Translations under genes and position numbers: made by a program
The notes under the pieces: generated by a model
Seen by the model: the letters and a program-made list of their open reading frames with translations, nothing else
The model's database searches: none
What the model was told of the DNA's origin: nothing
Shown here: positions 35,517 to 45,284 of the stretch, piece after piece
Position numbering within the stretch: position 1 is the stretch's first letter
Layout: the number at the start of each line of letters is the position of its first letter
Origin: Acidobacteriota bacterium
GTDB taxonomy: Bacteria; Acidobacteriota; Terriglobia; Acidiferrales; UBA7541
DNA: 59,089 nucleotides
Assembly: GCA_003223295.1 (NCBI GenBank)
Contig: QHYM01000115.1
Span: 1-59,089 of the forward strand
Reading direction: 5' to 3'

Positions 35517-35586
35517 AGACGAAAACTTACTACAATACAGCAACAGCGCAAAAGTGGATTTTTGGGCGGCAAGCAATAGTGAGTTA

Positions 35587-37542
35587 CTAGTGTATCGCGC
35601 GGGAGGCGACTTCGCGCTGGAGCGACGCAATGACTTCCCCGAGCGGCTTGGGGCCAAGGTCGCCTTTGGAGCGATGGCGGACGGAAACGGTACCTGCTTC
35701 GGCTTCTTTGGCACCGACCACCAGCATGTAGGGAATTTTCTGAAGCTGCGCGTCGCGGATTTTGGCGGGCAGCTTTTCGTTGCGGTCGTCGAGGTGGACG
35801 CGCAGGTTGGTGCTCTTGAGAGTTTCGGCGACGTGCTTCGCGTACTCCGCCACTTTTTCGCTGACGGGGCAGATTTCCACCTGCACGGGCGCAAGCCAGA
35901 GCGGAAACGCGCCGGCGTAATGCTCGATGAGAATGCCGAAGAAGCGCTCGACCGAGCCGAGCAGCGCGCGGTGCACCATGAGCGGCTGATGCTTGGCGCC
36001 GTCTTCGGCAACGTATTGCAAGCCGAAACGCGCGGGCAAGTTGAAGTCGAATTGCACGGTCGTGAGCTGCCAGGGACGGCCGATGGCATCAATGAGCTTG
36101 ATGTCGATTTTTGGGCCGTAGAACGCCGCTTCGCCGGTGATGGTTTTGTAGCGAATGTTCATCTTCTTCATGGTCGCGGCGAGCGCGGCGGTGGCGCGGT
36201 ACCAGTCTTCGGGCTTGCCGGCGTAATTCTCCGGATGCGCGGCGTCCCAGTCGGAAAGCTCGACTTCGAATTTGTCGAAGCCGAAATTCTTCATGACCGC
36301 AAACGCAAAATCCACGCAGGCTTCGACTTCCGACTCGATTTGCGAAGGCATGCAGAAGATGTGGGCGTCGTCCTGGGTGAAGCCACGGACGCGCAGCAAG
36401 CCGTGAAGAACACCGCTGCGTTCGTAGCGATAAACCGTGCCAAGCTCGGCAAGACGCACGGGCAAATCGCGGTAGCTGTGCAGCTTGGATTTGTAAATGA
36501 GGATGTGGCCGGGGCAATTCATGGGCTTGAGCTGGTAATCCGCTTTTTCCACCTCGACCGGGCCAAACATGCTGTCCTTATAAAAGCCGGTATGGCCGCT
36601 GGTTTTCCAGAGGTCGCGACGCATGATATGTGGCGTGTAGACGAGGTCGTAGCCGCGCTTGAGGAGTTCATCGCGGAGCCAGTCCTCGACAATCTTTCGA
36701 ATGAGGCCGCCCTTGGGATGCCAGAAAATGAGGCCTGGGCCGGCCTCCTCCTCGATGCTGAAGAGATCGAGCTCGACGCCCAGCTTGCGATGATCGCGGC
36801 GCTTGGCTTCTTCCAGGCGATGCAGATATTCGTCCAGCTCTTTTTGCGTGAAGAAGGCCACGGCGTAAATGCGCTGAAGCTGGGGATTGCCTTCCTGCCC
36901 CTTCCAATAAGCGCCGGCGACGTTCATTAATTTGAAAGCCTGAATGCGCTTGGTGGACGGGATATGCGGGCCGCGGCAAAAGTCGATGAATTTCCCGGTG
37001 GTGTAGAAAGAAACCATCGGCTCAGCAGCTTTTTCCTCCACGAGCTCGCACTTGAAAACCTGATTGGATTTTTTATAGAGGTCGAGAGCTTCCGGCTTGG
37101 GAATCAGCTTGCGCTCGTTCGGCAGGTCTTGAGCGGCAAGCTCATGCATCTTTTTCTCAATGTTGGCGAGGTCTTCCTGGGTAAAAGGCTCGTCGCGCAG
37201 AAATTCGTAGAAAAAGCCGGTGTCGATGGGCGGGCCGATACCGAGTTTGACGTTAGGAAAGAGTTCCACCACCGCGGCGGCCAGCAGGTGGGCCGCAGAA
37301 TGCCGGAACACAAAAAGCGAGTCGGGATCTTTTTCGGTCAGGATTTGGAGCTTCACGTCGCGCTCGAGCGGGCGCCGCAGATCGATGAGTTCGCCTTCCC
37401 CGTCGTTGGGCTGGGCCACGCGTGCGACCAGCGCGGCGTCGGCAAGGCGCGGTGAGATGCTGCGGGCGATGTCCGCGGGCGTGGTGCCCTTGGGAACATC
37501 CTTGACGCTGCCGTCCGGCAATGTGATGTGAATCTGCTCCAT
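35587..37542 (-). CDS. thrS: Threonyl-tRNA synthetase
   Basis: 651 aa from ATG 37542 (GAAGG upstream; a GTG four codons earlier is possible). TGS domain (about 1-65), editing domain with HSAAHLLAAAVVELFP, then the catalytic core with the zinc-binding Cys and His in QLKPMNCPGHILIYK and GLLRVRGFTQDDAHIFC, and the anticodon-binding domain beginning LAPVQVEICPVS. Charges tRNA-Thr and clears mischarged Ser. In many bacteria thrS directly precedes infC; here 4.4 kb with five genes lie between. Confidence 0.96.
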   Translation of the reverse strand: MEQIHITLPDGSVKDVPKGTTPADIARSISPRLADAALVARVAQPNDGEGELIDLRRPLERDVKLQILTEKDPDSLFVFRHSAAHLLAAAVVELFPNVKLGIGPPIDTGFFYEFLRDEPFTQEDLANIEKKMHELAAQDLPNERKLIPKPEALDLYKKSNQVFKCELVEEKAAEPMVSFYTTGKFIDFCRGPHIPSTKRIQAFKLMNVAGAYWKGQEGNPQLQRIYAVAFFTQKELDEYLHRLEEAKRRDHRKLGVELDLFSIEEEAGPGLIFWHPKGGLIRKIVEDWLRDELLKRGYDLVYTPHIMRRDLWKTSGHTGFYKDSMFGPVEVEKADYQLKPMNCPGHILIYKSKLHSYRDLPVRLAELGTVYRYERSGVLHGLLRVRGFTQDDAHIFCMPSQIESEVEACVDFAFAVMKNFGFDKFEVELSDWDAAHPENYAGKPEDWYRATAALAATMKKMNIRYKTITGEAAFYGPKIDIKLIDAIGRPWQLTTVQFDFNLPARFGLQYVAEDGAKHQPLMVHRALLGSVERFFGILIEHYAGAFPLWLAPVQVEICPVSEKVAEYAKHVAETLKSTNLRVHLDDRNEKLPAKIRDAQLQKIPYMLVVGAKEAEAGTVSVRHRSKGDLGPKPLGEVIASLQREVASRAIH

Positions 37543-37601
37543 GTGCGCCTTCACTCGGAAGGAGAAACAATAAGCTTATCGGCGGCCTCTCGTTGGGTCA
37601 A

Positions 37602-37629
37602 GGCGAAGGCTGTATGGCGAAGGCTGTAT
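37602..37629. repeat. 14-bp tandem duplication
   Basis: GGCGAAGGCTGTAT occurs twice in direct succession between thrS and the BNR pseudogene. Probably a replication-slippage product. Confidence 0.6.
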
Positions 37630-37654
37630 GGTAATTGGATGGCCGAAAAACACG

Positions 37655-37676
37655 GGGGCGGACGCAAGTCTGCCCC
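37655..37676. repeat. GGGGCGGAC/GTCTGCCCC hairpin repeat
   Basis: GGGGCGGAC-GCAA-GTCTGCCCC, a 9-bp stem with one G-T pair and a 4-base loop, lies just after the stop of the BNR pseudogene on its strand and could also act as a transcript end. Member of the CCCC-ending hairpin family. Confidence 0.5.
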
Positions 37677-37714
37677 TGGAGAAAAGCGCTAGAGCTGGGC
37701 GCGCAGAACGAAGG

Positions 37715-40128
37715 CTAGGGATGGATCTCCCAAACTCCGCGGCCGAACGTGGCGATGCGAAGGAAACTGCCATCGGGCGATAGATACAGGTCATCCACTT
37801 CCACCATCGGCAGACCCGCGCCGAAGCGAGACCACGAAGCACCGGCATCCGAAGAACGATAGACGCCCAAGAAAGTAGCAGCGTACGGAACGAACAAACG
37901 AAACGCCGCCGTTCGTGGACTTGGCCACACGGGCGGCGGAATTCGGACTCTCCGAAGCGATATACAGAGTGTTGTTGTCGACCCATTCGACGTTGGAGTT
38001 GAAGCCCGCCCATCCGGACACAGTTCCTATGAGGCCCGTTTGCGACCAACTGACTCCGCCATTGTGCGTCACGACGACGAAGCCGCCGTTGCAAACCACG
38101 GCGACGTGCGCAAGGCCTTCTACGGCCGGACTGACGCCAATGCCGTGCGGGGTATCACGGAAGATGCGAGTGGCACCGATTCCGGGCGAGGGAGGCGTAT
38201 CCGGAATCGGCGGATTGGCACTGGGGTTCCCAGGGATCGTGGTGTGCCCGATGTCCGTCCAGAGCGAGCCGGCACTCGAAGTAGCGTAAATCTGGCGGCT
38301 CGTGTAGGTGAAGAAGTCCTGGCCCGAGGGGTGGCCTGCGGCGCTAGGCGTGGCGTAAGCAGAGAAGAAATTTCCAAACGTTCGGTTGTTGATTCCATTT
38401 CCAGCAAAACTCCACTTGGCTTGCGTGTTCGGTGGATTGTTGGTGGAGCGGCGCACCCTCGTGCCGGGGAAGCTGGTGAAGGCCACGTCAAAGTTATTGT
38501 CTGACATGCTCCAGGCCGTGCCGACGCCGTCGCCGCCGAGGGTCTGCTCCCAGAAACTGGTGCCTGCCACGCGCGTGAAGGTGCCATTGTCCTGCGTGCC
38601 GATGATGGAAATGCTCGGAGTGTGGGGAGAAGTAGCGATGGAATAAGCGAGAGTACTGACGATGCCTTCGTTCTTGCCATCGTCCCAAGTCGCGCCGCCG
38701 TCGCTGCTGATGAACAACCCACCGTCCGTTCCGAAGAGGAGCGACTTTGTCACCGGCGAGATGGCCGCCGCATGATAGTCCGCGTGAACATAAGGCATCT
38801 TGAAGAGGGCGAGCCAGTCGGCAAGAATCCGCCAGGTATTGCCGCCGTCCACCGTCTTTGCAGAACTGAGTTGCCCGCCAATGTAGACGGTGTTGCGATT
38901 GGCATCGTTGGGGTCAACCAGCAACATGTGGTTGTAAAACGCCTGGCCCCCCATGATGTTCATGTTCGCGGCGTCGGGATTGGGGTTCACAGGCGTTTTG
39001 AAAGGGAGACCGATGGGTGTCCAGGAAGCCCCGCTGTCCAGGGAGCGGAACAGATCGAGTTGGCTTCCATCACCCTGTCTCGCGGCGAAGGCATAGACGG
39101 CGGAGTCGCCCGGCGCGCCCACGCCGAGGGTAGTGCGGCCTGCAGACACGGTCACAGGAGTCGGCGTGGACGGAAAAGTTTCCTGCAAAGCCGAGAGGGG
39201 CGCCCAAGTGGCGCCATGGTCGGTTGAAATCACGAGTTTGCCCAATCCGTCGGTCGAAAAGCCAGCAAAGGGAGACTCGATCGAAGCCACCCAGCCCCTG
39301 CTGGTGTGGACGATACTCCAAACCGTTTGGCTGAAAGTCCCCGCAGAAGTGGGGTAGAGGAAAACGGCGCTTGACGTCGCGGACGCTTGCCGCGCTGCTG
39401 GAGCCAAGCGTGAGTCGTACAGCGGGGCTCCAAGTATCGCCCCCATCCGTGGTTTTTAGGACGTAAGCGCCGGCGGCGGCGTTTCCATCGAAGGGGTCTC
39501 CGAGCCCGAGATAAATCGTATTGGCGTCCCGGCCGAATGCAGCCGCTCCTCCGGAGGTGGTGCCCAGAAAATCGGTCTTCGACGTCCAGTGAGGCTTGTT
39601 CGAGGAGAAATCGTTCGTTTTCCAGAGTCCTCCCGACGAAGTAAGCAAATACATCGTATTTGGGTCCGACGGATGCGGCAGGATCGTGCGCATGCGGCCG
39701 CTGTCCACGACCGTGCGCAAGACGCCGTTTTGAATATGGTTCGATTTGGTGGGCCCGATCGAAAACCAGACGGGAGTGCCGGGAGCCAGCGAAGCAGCTC
39801 CAACGAGCTGCGGGAACAAAGACCGCTGCTGCTGTGCTTCAAGCATCACGTCGCCGGCAAACCCGGTGTTCCCGCCGCGACGCTGCAGATTAGCCTCAGT
39901 ACGAAGCATGGCGTCGTCGGCATCGTCTTCCGTTGTCCAATCAGGGGTGAGCAGGTACGGACTGGCGTATCCGGAATCGTTGGCATCCGAGGAACCCGTC
40001 CCCTGCGAGGCGGCTAGGGGCAAAGGCTGAGGCACCACAGGCGAGTCCAGGCTGCCCGGATCCTGGGCAGCTCCTTGAATCAGAAAAGCCAGAAGGAAAA
40101 CAAAAAGAATGGCTGGGATTGCGCGCAT
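37715..40128 (-). pseudogene. Frameshifted exported BNR/sortilin-like beta-propeller protein
   Basis: From ATG 40128 a signal peptide (MRAIPAILFVFLLAFLIQGA) leads to a propeller with BNR/Asp-box-like turns such as TDGGDTWSP. The frame breaks near 39365, after GSSSAASVRDV, and goes on in another frame (VFLYPTSAGTFSQ, STDHGATWAPL, SLDSGASWTP, TVDGGNTWRI, SSDGGATWDD); it breaks again near 37900, after KSTNGG, and continues RLFVPYAATFLGVYRSSDAG to a stop at 37715. About 800 aa would be encoded if both shifts were repaired. Such proteins resemble exo-sialidase or photosynthesis-assembly-like propellers; function unknown. Two shifts suggest a dying gene, but sequence errors are possible. Confidence 0.65.
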
Positions 40129-40278
40129 AGGAGTAGAACCTCCGTTGGGCAGAATGGGCCGCAGCGCCGGGGGAGTTAGCTGAGCGACTGGCGAGCGAGA
40201 TTCTACTCCGGGTTCAGGGAGTACGGCAACAACCTCGAAGTGAAAGTAGAGTCCTAATTTGCGCCGAGCTGGAAAACT

Positions 40279-41937
40279 CTATGACTCGAACGTCCAGCGT
40301 CCGCCGGCTATGGTGCGCTCGACGGGAATGTTGACGAGCGTTGAAGGATTCTCTTTCAACGGATCGCGGCCGAGAACGACCAGGTCCGCGAGCTTGCCCA
40401 CTTCGATCGAGCCTTTCAAATTTTCTTCGTACGAGGCATAAGCCCCGTTCAGCGTTCCAACTCGAATCGCTTCCTCCACGGTAATACGCTGTTTCGGTCC
40501 CCAGACGTTGCCTTTCGTGTCGGTGCGCGTGACTTCCGACTGCAGCGCCATCATGGGAATGAATTCTCCCGGAGGATAGTCGGAAGCCTGCGTGGCGCGA
40601 ATGCCGGCATCAAGAAAACTCCGCAGCGCAAACATGTGATTGAGTCGGTCGGCACCGTAATAGCGCATTTTTTCGCCATGATAATAGACGTAGGTTGAAA
40701 AAGGCGTGGGAATGGCCCCCAGAGCCTTCATTCGCGCGATGAGACGGTCATTCACCACGGTGCAATGTTCAAGGCGAAACCGCGGATCGCGGCGCGGGCT
40801 CTCTTTTTGCAGGCGCTCGTAAACACGCAGCGTGGTGTCGATGCCCACGTCTCCATTAGCGTGCGTGCCGATCTGCCAACCCGCCAAATGCGCCTTGCGG
40901 CCGTGCGTGTAGAGTTCTTCCTCAGTCATGACTAGGATGCCGTAGTCGTTCGGACGGCCTTCGTAAGGTGTTGAGAGGCGCGCGGTGCGCTCGGAAATCG
41001 ACCCGTCGCAAACCAGCTTGACCGCGCCGATGCGCACCCATTCATCGCCAAGCCCGGTGCGATTGCCTGCGGCGATCATGGCATCCAGAAAATGAAAATT
41101 GATGAAGCAATAGGCGCGATAAAGCAAATCGCCCGATTCATAGGCGTCCTGATAGGCGCGAAGATCCGTAGGACTGCCCTGCGCTTCGGTGCCGGAAGTA
41201 ATTCCCGTGCGCGCCAGCATTTTGGAAATGAGCTTCACGCCCTCGCGATGATCGTCGCGCGTGAAATTCTGTGGAATGGCTTTATCGAAGAGAGCGTTGC
41301 CGCTCTCTGCGACTCGCCCCGTTAGTTTTCCTGTCGCCGGATCGCGATCGATTTTGCCGCCTGGCGGATCAGCGGTCTTTTCGTCAATCCCCGCCTTTCG
41401 AAACGCGAGGGAATTCGAATAGGTGGTATGCCCGCCGCGATGTGCGACGTGCACAGGATGATCGGGAACCGCTGCGTCCAGATCGGCAACCGTGAGCGGG
41501 CGGCCTTCTTCGGTTTTAGTATCATCATATTTGAAGCCGAGAACCCACTCGCCCGGAGGCGTTTTTGCCGCGCGCTCGCGCAGGGCGGCCTGAATCGCGG
41601 AAATTGAGCGCAGGTCGCAGTCCACCATGCGGAGATGCATCAAGCCGGCCTCGGCGGGATGCGAGTGCGCGTCAATGAAACCCGGGATGACAGTTTTTCG
41701 GCCGAGGTCGATTTTCTTGGAAGCGGCACTAGCAAGATTCAAAACGTCGGAATCGCTCCCCACGGCAAGAAATCGGCCTCGCGCAATAGCCACGGCCTGG
41801 GCGCGCGGCTCCCGGTCATTCACCGTCAGAATGTTTCCGTTATAAAGGATAAGTTCCGGCTTTTCTTGTTCCAGCGGGAAGAGCGAGAACGCGGCGAGTG
41901 TGCCGAGAAATTCGCGGCGCGAAGTTCCATCGTTCAT
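40279..41937 (-). CDS. Tat-exported amidohydrolase (YtcJ-like)
   Basis: 552 aa. GTSRREFLGTLAAFSLFP is a twin-arginine signal. The metal-dependent hydrolase fold follows: LILYNGNILTVN, VIPGFIDAHSHPAEAG (metal-binding HxH, about residues 90-92), then FRLEHCTVV with a further metal ligand and ASDYPPGEFIPMM near the C-terminus. YtcJ-like enzymes split N-formyl or other amide bonds in small molecules; the substrate here is unknown. It is the last gene below tyrA, 99 bp apart, and probably separate from it. Confidence 0.88.
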   Translation of the reverse strand: MNDGTSRREFLGTLAAFSLFPLEQEKPELILYNGNILTVNDREPRAQAVAIARGRFLAVGSDSDVLNLASAASKKIDLGRKTVIPGFIDAHSHPAEAGLMHLRMVDCDLRSISAIQAALRERAAKTPPGEWVLGFKYDDTKTEEGRPLTVADLDAAVPDHPVHVAHRGGHTTYSNSLAFRKAGIDEKTADPPGGKIDRDPATGKLTGRVAESGNALFDKAIPQNFTRDDHREGVKLISKMLARTGITSGTEAQGSPTDLRAYQDAYESGDLLYRAYCFINFHFLDAMIAAGNRTGLGDEWVRIGAVKLVCDGSISERTARLSTPYEGRPNDYGILVMTEEELYTHGRKAHLAGWQIGTHANGDVGIDTTLRVYERLQKESPRRDPRFRLEHCTVVNDRLIARMKALGAIPTPFSTYVYYHGEKMRYYGADRLNHMFALRSFLDAGIRATQASDYPPGEFIPMMALQSEVTRTDTKGNVWGPKQRITVEEAIRVGTLNGAYASYEENLKGSIEVGKLADLVVLGRDPLKENPSTLVNIPVERTIAGGRWTFES

Positions 41938-42036
41938 GACGGTCCTTTGTACGACATGGAAAGAATGCTGCGGATGCTACGACGGCGCTGGGCAAACGTC
42001 AACGTGCCAACCCGCAAAGCAGAAGGGGAGCTGGCG

Positions 42037-42909
42037 TCACAAGCCGCGGAGGAGTTTGTAGAGTTCGTTGGCGGCATCGAAGTCGCCTTCGAGTTCGCGA
42101 GAGCCGAGTTTTTCGCGAAGGTCGTCGAGCCGGCGCGCGAAGAGGTCGAGGGCCGCGGAGAGAACTTCCTGATTGGTGAGGACGATATCGCGCCAAGTGC
42201 CATAGGAACTGCCGGCGAGGCGCAGCGAATCGCGCAGGCCGGGACCAGCCAGCGTAATGGGCAGGCCGTTTTCGTCGAGGCGGTCGTAGAGGAATCCAGC
42301 GAGAGCGACGGCCATGAGCTGTGGTAGATGCGAGGCAAGGCCGACGGCGTAATCATGCTGCGGCGCACCGAGCCAGAGCGGCCGCGCGCCAATTTTCTCC
42401 AGGATTTTCGCGAAAGCGGACACGCGCGGATTTTCTTGCGCGGCCGACGCGCCAATGAGTGCGTAAGTGTTGCCGCGGAAGAGGTCGGCGTCAGCGTGGG
42501 CGACGCCGGAGAGTTCGCGGCCGGCCATGGGATGGCCGCCCAAAAAGAGTGGGCCTCGCTCATTTGAAAAATGCTCTTCCGCGGATTCCGTGATGCGGAC
42601 TTTGGTGCTGCACGCGTCGGTGACGAGCGCATGGGCGGGAGCATGGCGCGCGATTTCGGGAAGAAGATCGAGCGTCGCGGCGATGGGAAGAGCAATATAA
42701 ATCAAGTCGGAGTTTTCGAGGGCTGGAGCGAGATCGCCAGAGAAAGATTGGTCGATAGCCGCCCGAAATTGCGCTTCGCGGACGACTTCGGGACGGTCCC
42801 AGCCAAAAACATGGATATTTGTCGTGTATTTGCGCAGAGCCAGCCCGAAGGAGCCGCCGATGAGGCCGGTGCCAAGGATAGTGACGCGGGAGATGAGATG
42901 GGCCGTCAT
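42037..42909 (-). CDS. tyrA: Prephenate dehydrogenase
   Basis: 290 aa. The NAD-binding motif VTILGTGLIGGSFGLAL is at the N-terminus; SDLIYIALPI, TDACSTKV and LGGHPMAGRE follow, the last containing the histidine that aids hydride transfer and decarboxylation of prephenate. The C-terminal helical domain carries GLASHLPQLMAVAL. Makes 4-hydroxyphenylpyruvate for tyrosine. No ACT domain. It follows aroF by 23 bp in the aromatic cluster. Confidence 0.93.
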   Translation of the reverse strand: MTAHLISRVTILGTGLIGGSFGLALRKYTTNIHVFGWDRPEVVREAQFRAAIDQSFSGDLAPALENSDLIYIALPIAATLDLLPEIARHAPAHALVTDACSTKVRITESAEEHFSNERGPLFLGGHPMAGRELSGVAHADADLFRGNTYALIGASAAQENPRVSAFAKILEKIGARPLWLGAPQHDYAVGLASHLPQLMAVALAGFLYDRLDENGLPITLAGPGLRDSLRLAGSSYGTWRDIVLTNQEVLSAALDLFARRLDDLREKLGSRELEGDFDAANELYKLLRGL

Positions 42910-42932
42910 CGGAAGTCAATAGTTTGCATCGT

Positions 42933-43952
42933 TCAGGCAACGCGGCGGCCGATGGCGGGGGCGATGATACGAAGCTCAGCCATCAACTGCGTAAAAGTGG
43001 ACGGCTCAAGCGACTGCGCGCCGTCGGAGAGGGCGCGGTCGGGATCATTGTGAACTTCGATGAGCAAGCCGTCAGCCCCAGCAGCGACGGCGGCGCGAGC
43101 CATCGGCGGAACTTTGTCGCGGCGGCCAGTGCCGTGCGAAGGATCGGCAAGCATGGGCAGATGCGAAAGCTTTTTGATGACGGGGATCGCAGCGATATCG
43201 AGGGTGTTGCGCGTGTAGGTTTCGAACGTGCGGATGCCGCGCTCGCAAAGCACCACGTTGTAATTGCCGCCGGCAAGAATATATTCGGCGCTGAGCAGCA
43301 GCTCTTCCATGGTGGCGGAAAGGCCGCGTTTGAGGAGCACCGGTTTGCGGATTTCGCCGAGCGCTCGGAGCAGGTAGTAGTTCTGCATGTTGCGCGCGCC
43401 GACTTGGAACATGTCCACATATTGCATCATCATGGGGATTTGTGACGGGTCCATGACTTCGCTGACGGTGAAAAGATGGAATTTGTCCGCGGCTTCGCGC
43501 ATGAGTTTGAGCCCCGGCTCACCCATGCCCTGAAAAGCGTACGGAGACGTACGCGGCTTGAAGGCACCCGCGCGCAGTATTTTTGCTCCAGCTTTCGCGA
43601 CGCTCTCAGCGACACAAAGAATCTGTTCGCGGGATTCAACGGAGCAGGGACCGGCTGCCACTACGACTTCCGGGCCGCCAATTTTCACACCACGCCCAAG
43701 ATCGACGATGGTTCCTTCGGGGCGAAACTGGCGGCTGGCCAGCTTGAAGGGCTGGGTGATGCGCATGACTTCGCGCACGCCTTCGAGCAACTCGAAGTCG
43801 CGATGATCGAAATCGCGGTGCACGCCGACGGCGCCCAGTACGGTATGCGACTCACCCGTCGAGCGGTGAACGTTGAAACCGCTGGCAACTAGACGGTCGA
43901 TAACATGCTGGATTTGGGCCTCCGTTGCCCCTTCTTGCATCACAATGACCAT
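42933..43952 (-). CDS. aroF: 3-deoxy-7-phosphoheptulonate (DAHP) synthase with N-terminal regulatory domain
   Basis: 339 aa. The N-terminal ferredoxin-like domain (about 1-70, starting MVIVMQEGATEAQIQHVIDR) resembles the regulatory domain of Thermotoga-type enzymes. The barrel has VVVAAGPCSVESREQIL, ILRAGAFKPRTSPYAFQG, PVLLKRGLSATMEELL, CERGIRTFETYTRNTLDI and LPMLADPSHGTGRRDKV, with the metal and substrate residues of type I-beta DAHP synthase. Joins PEP and erythrose-4-phosphate, the first step of the shikimate pathway; feedback inhibition by Tyr or Phe through the N-terminal domain is likely. Confidence 0.95.
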   Translation of the reverse strand: MVIVMQEGATEAQIQHVIDRLVASGFNVHRSTGESHTVLGAVGVHRDFDHRDFELLEGVREVMRITQPFKLASRQFRPEGTIVDLGRGVKIGGPEVVVAAGPCSVESREQILCVAESVAKAGAKILRAGAFKPRTSPYAFQGMGEPGLKLMREAADKFHLFTVSEVMDPSQIPMMMQYVDMFQVGARNMQNYYLLRALGEIRKPVLLKRGLSATMEELLLSAEYILAGGNYNVVLCERGIRTFETYTRNTLDIAAIPVIKKLSHLPMLADPSHGTGRRDKVPPMARAAVAAGADGLLIEVHNDPDRALSDGAQSLEPSTFTQLMAELRIIAPAIGRRVA

Positions 43953-44072
43953 AAGAGTGTCCTGTTTCCTTCCACTTTGCGTTCAATCTACCCGAATCTC
44001 TTTGGAAATCCGAAAATTGCCGAATAAACGCCCAAGGTCCAAACCCTTGCTAACTCAGACCGCGAAAACCGC

Positions 44073-44372
44073 TCATTTCTTCCCTTTCTTCTCACTGGCG
44101 CCATCGGGATGCATGGCGTCGCGTTCGGCCGCGCGCGCCTCGTCAATGATGCGCTCAAACAAACGGCGAATAGCGGCGTCGGCCAGCGGCCCGGAATTGT
44201 TGCTTTCCGCGTTGGCCAGCACTTCGATTTCACGCTCCGGCTGATACAGCGGGATGTTTGCCTCTTGCTTGAGCTTGCCGATTTCGAGCGCGCAGCGAGA
44301 GCGCTCGTTGAGAAGCTCAACGAGCTTCTTGTCGATTTCGTCGATGCGGCGGCGCCAATCGGCGAGATTCAT
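44073..44372 (-). CDS. aroQ: Chorismate mutase, AroQ type
   Basis: 99 aa. LADWRRRIDEIDKKLVELLNERSR, ALEIGKLKQE and YQPEREIEVLA are typical of the all-helical AroQ mutase; the Arg, Lys and Glu in them line the active site. Converts chorismate to prephenate, feeding tyrA next to it. Its ATG overlaps the trpA stop (ATGA), so translation is coupled. Lysine-rich C-terminus. Confidence 0.93.
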   Translation of the reverse strand: MNLADWRRRIDEIDKKLVELLNERSRCALEIGKLKQEANIPLYQPEREIEVLANAESNNSGPLADAAIRRLFERIIDEARAAERDAMHPDGASEKKGKK

Positions 44373-45244
44373 GGCGCCACCTTCCCGAAAAAGCTCCCGG
44401 GACCTTCGGCGCGACGGGAAAGACCGTGGCGGGCGGCCTGCTTCAAGACGCGAACTTTTTCGGATAGAGCGGACGCGGCAGCATCGATGGCGCTCGCAGA
44501 TGCGCCGGACTTGGTAGCCTTTTCGATTTCGGAGACGAGCGCGGAGCCGACTACAGCAGCATCGGCGAGGCCGCCGAGAACGGAAACGTGACCGGGGAGC
44601 GAAATGCCAAAACCCACAGCGAGAGGAAGCTGCGTGACCGCGCGGGCGCGACGCAAGAGCGCGGGAAGGTCGTCGGGGAGCGCGTCCTTCGCGCCGGTGA
44701 CGCCGGTGCGGGAAATGAGATAGAGAAAACCCGAAGAGCAGGCGGCGATCTTCGCGAGGCGCTCGTTAGTGGATGTGGGTGCTCCAAGAAAAATCGTGCT
44801 GAGATGATGAGCGCCAAGAATACGGCGGTAGTCCGCCGATTCTTCCGGCGTGAGGTCGGTCGCCAGAACACCATCCGCGCCTGCGGCTTCAGCCGTCGAA
44901 GCAAATTTCTCAAGGCCCATTTGCAGGATGGGGTTGTAATAGCTGAACAGAACCAGCGGGACTTGCGAAGACAGGCGAATGCGGCTGACCAGATCGAGGA
45001 CGCCGGCGAGAGTCGTTCCTGATTTCAAAGCGCGCTCGGAGGCGCGCTGAATCGTGGGGCCATCGGCGAGGGGATCACTGAAAGGCACGCCGAGCTCGAT
45101 AACATCGGCGCCCGCCGCTGCGAGAGTGAGGACAAATTTCAGTGTAGCGTCACGCGACGGATCGCCTGCCGTGATGTAGGCGACGATGCCGAGTTCGCCG
45201 GCTTCGCGCAGGGCTTTAAACCGTTCGTAGATTCTCTTTTTCAA
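44369..45244 (-). CDS. trpA: Tryptophan synthase alpha subunit
   Basis: 291 aa. The TIM barrel carries VIELGVPFSDPLADGPTIQ with catalytic Glu and Asp (about residues 49 and 60), GVLATDLTPEES, YLISRTGVTGAK and PLAVGFGIS. Splits indole-3-glycerol phosphate into indole for TrpB. It is 40 bp below a lipoprotein gene that separates it from trpB and overlaps aroQ by 4 bp. A C-terminal stretch of about 20 residues beyond the usual end is present. Confidence 0.96.
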   Translation of the reverse strand: MKKRIYERFKALREAGELGIVAYITAGDPSRDATLKFVLTLAAAGADVIELGVPFSDPLADGPTIQRASERALKSGTTLAGVLDLVSRIRLSSQVPLVLFSYYNPILQMGLEKFASTAEAAGADGVLATDLTPEESADYRRILGAHHLSTIFLGAPTSTNERLAKIAACSSGFLYLISRTGVTGAKDALPDDLPALLRRARAVTQLPLAVGFGISLPGHVSVLGGLADAAVVGSALVSEIEKATKSGASASAIDAAASALSEKVRVLKQAARHGLSRRAEGPGSFFGKVAP

Positions 45245-45284
45245 GAATAACCTTACGCAAGAAAGTTCGTGCGATTACAGGCAA

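Noticed and set aside
34743-36092. 449-codon minus-strand frame
   Set aside because: Its first 192 codons lie inside thrS in another frame; only the part from ATG 35516 is plausible.
35416-36930. 504-codon plus-strand open frame
   Set aside because: Antisense to thrS and the end of the neighbour gene.
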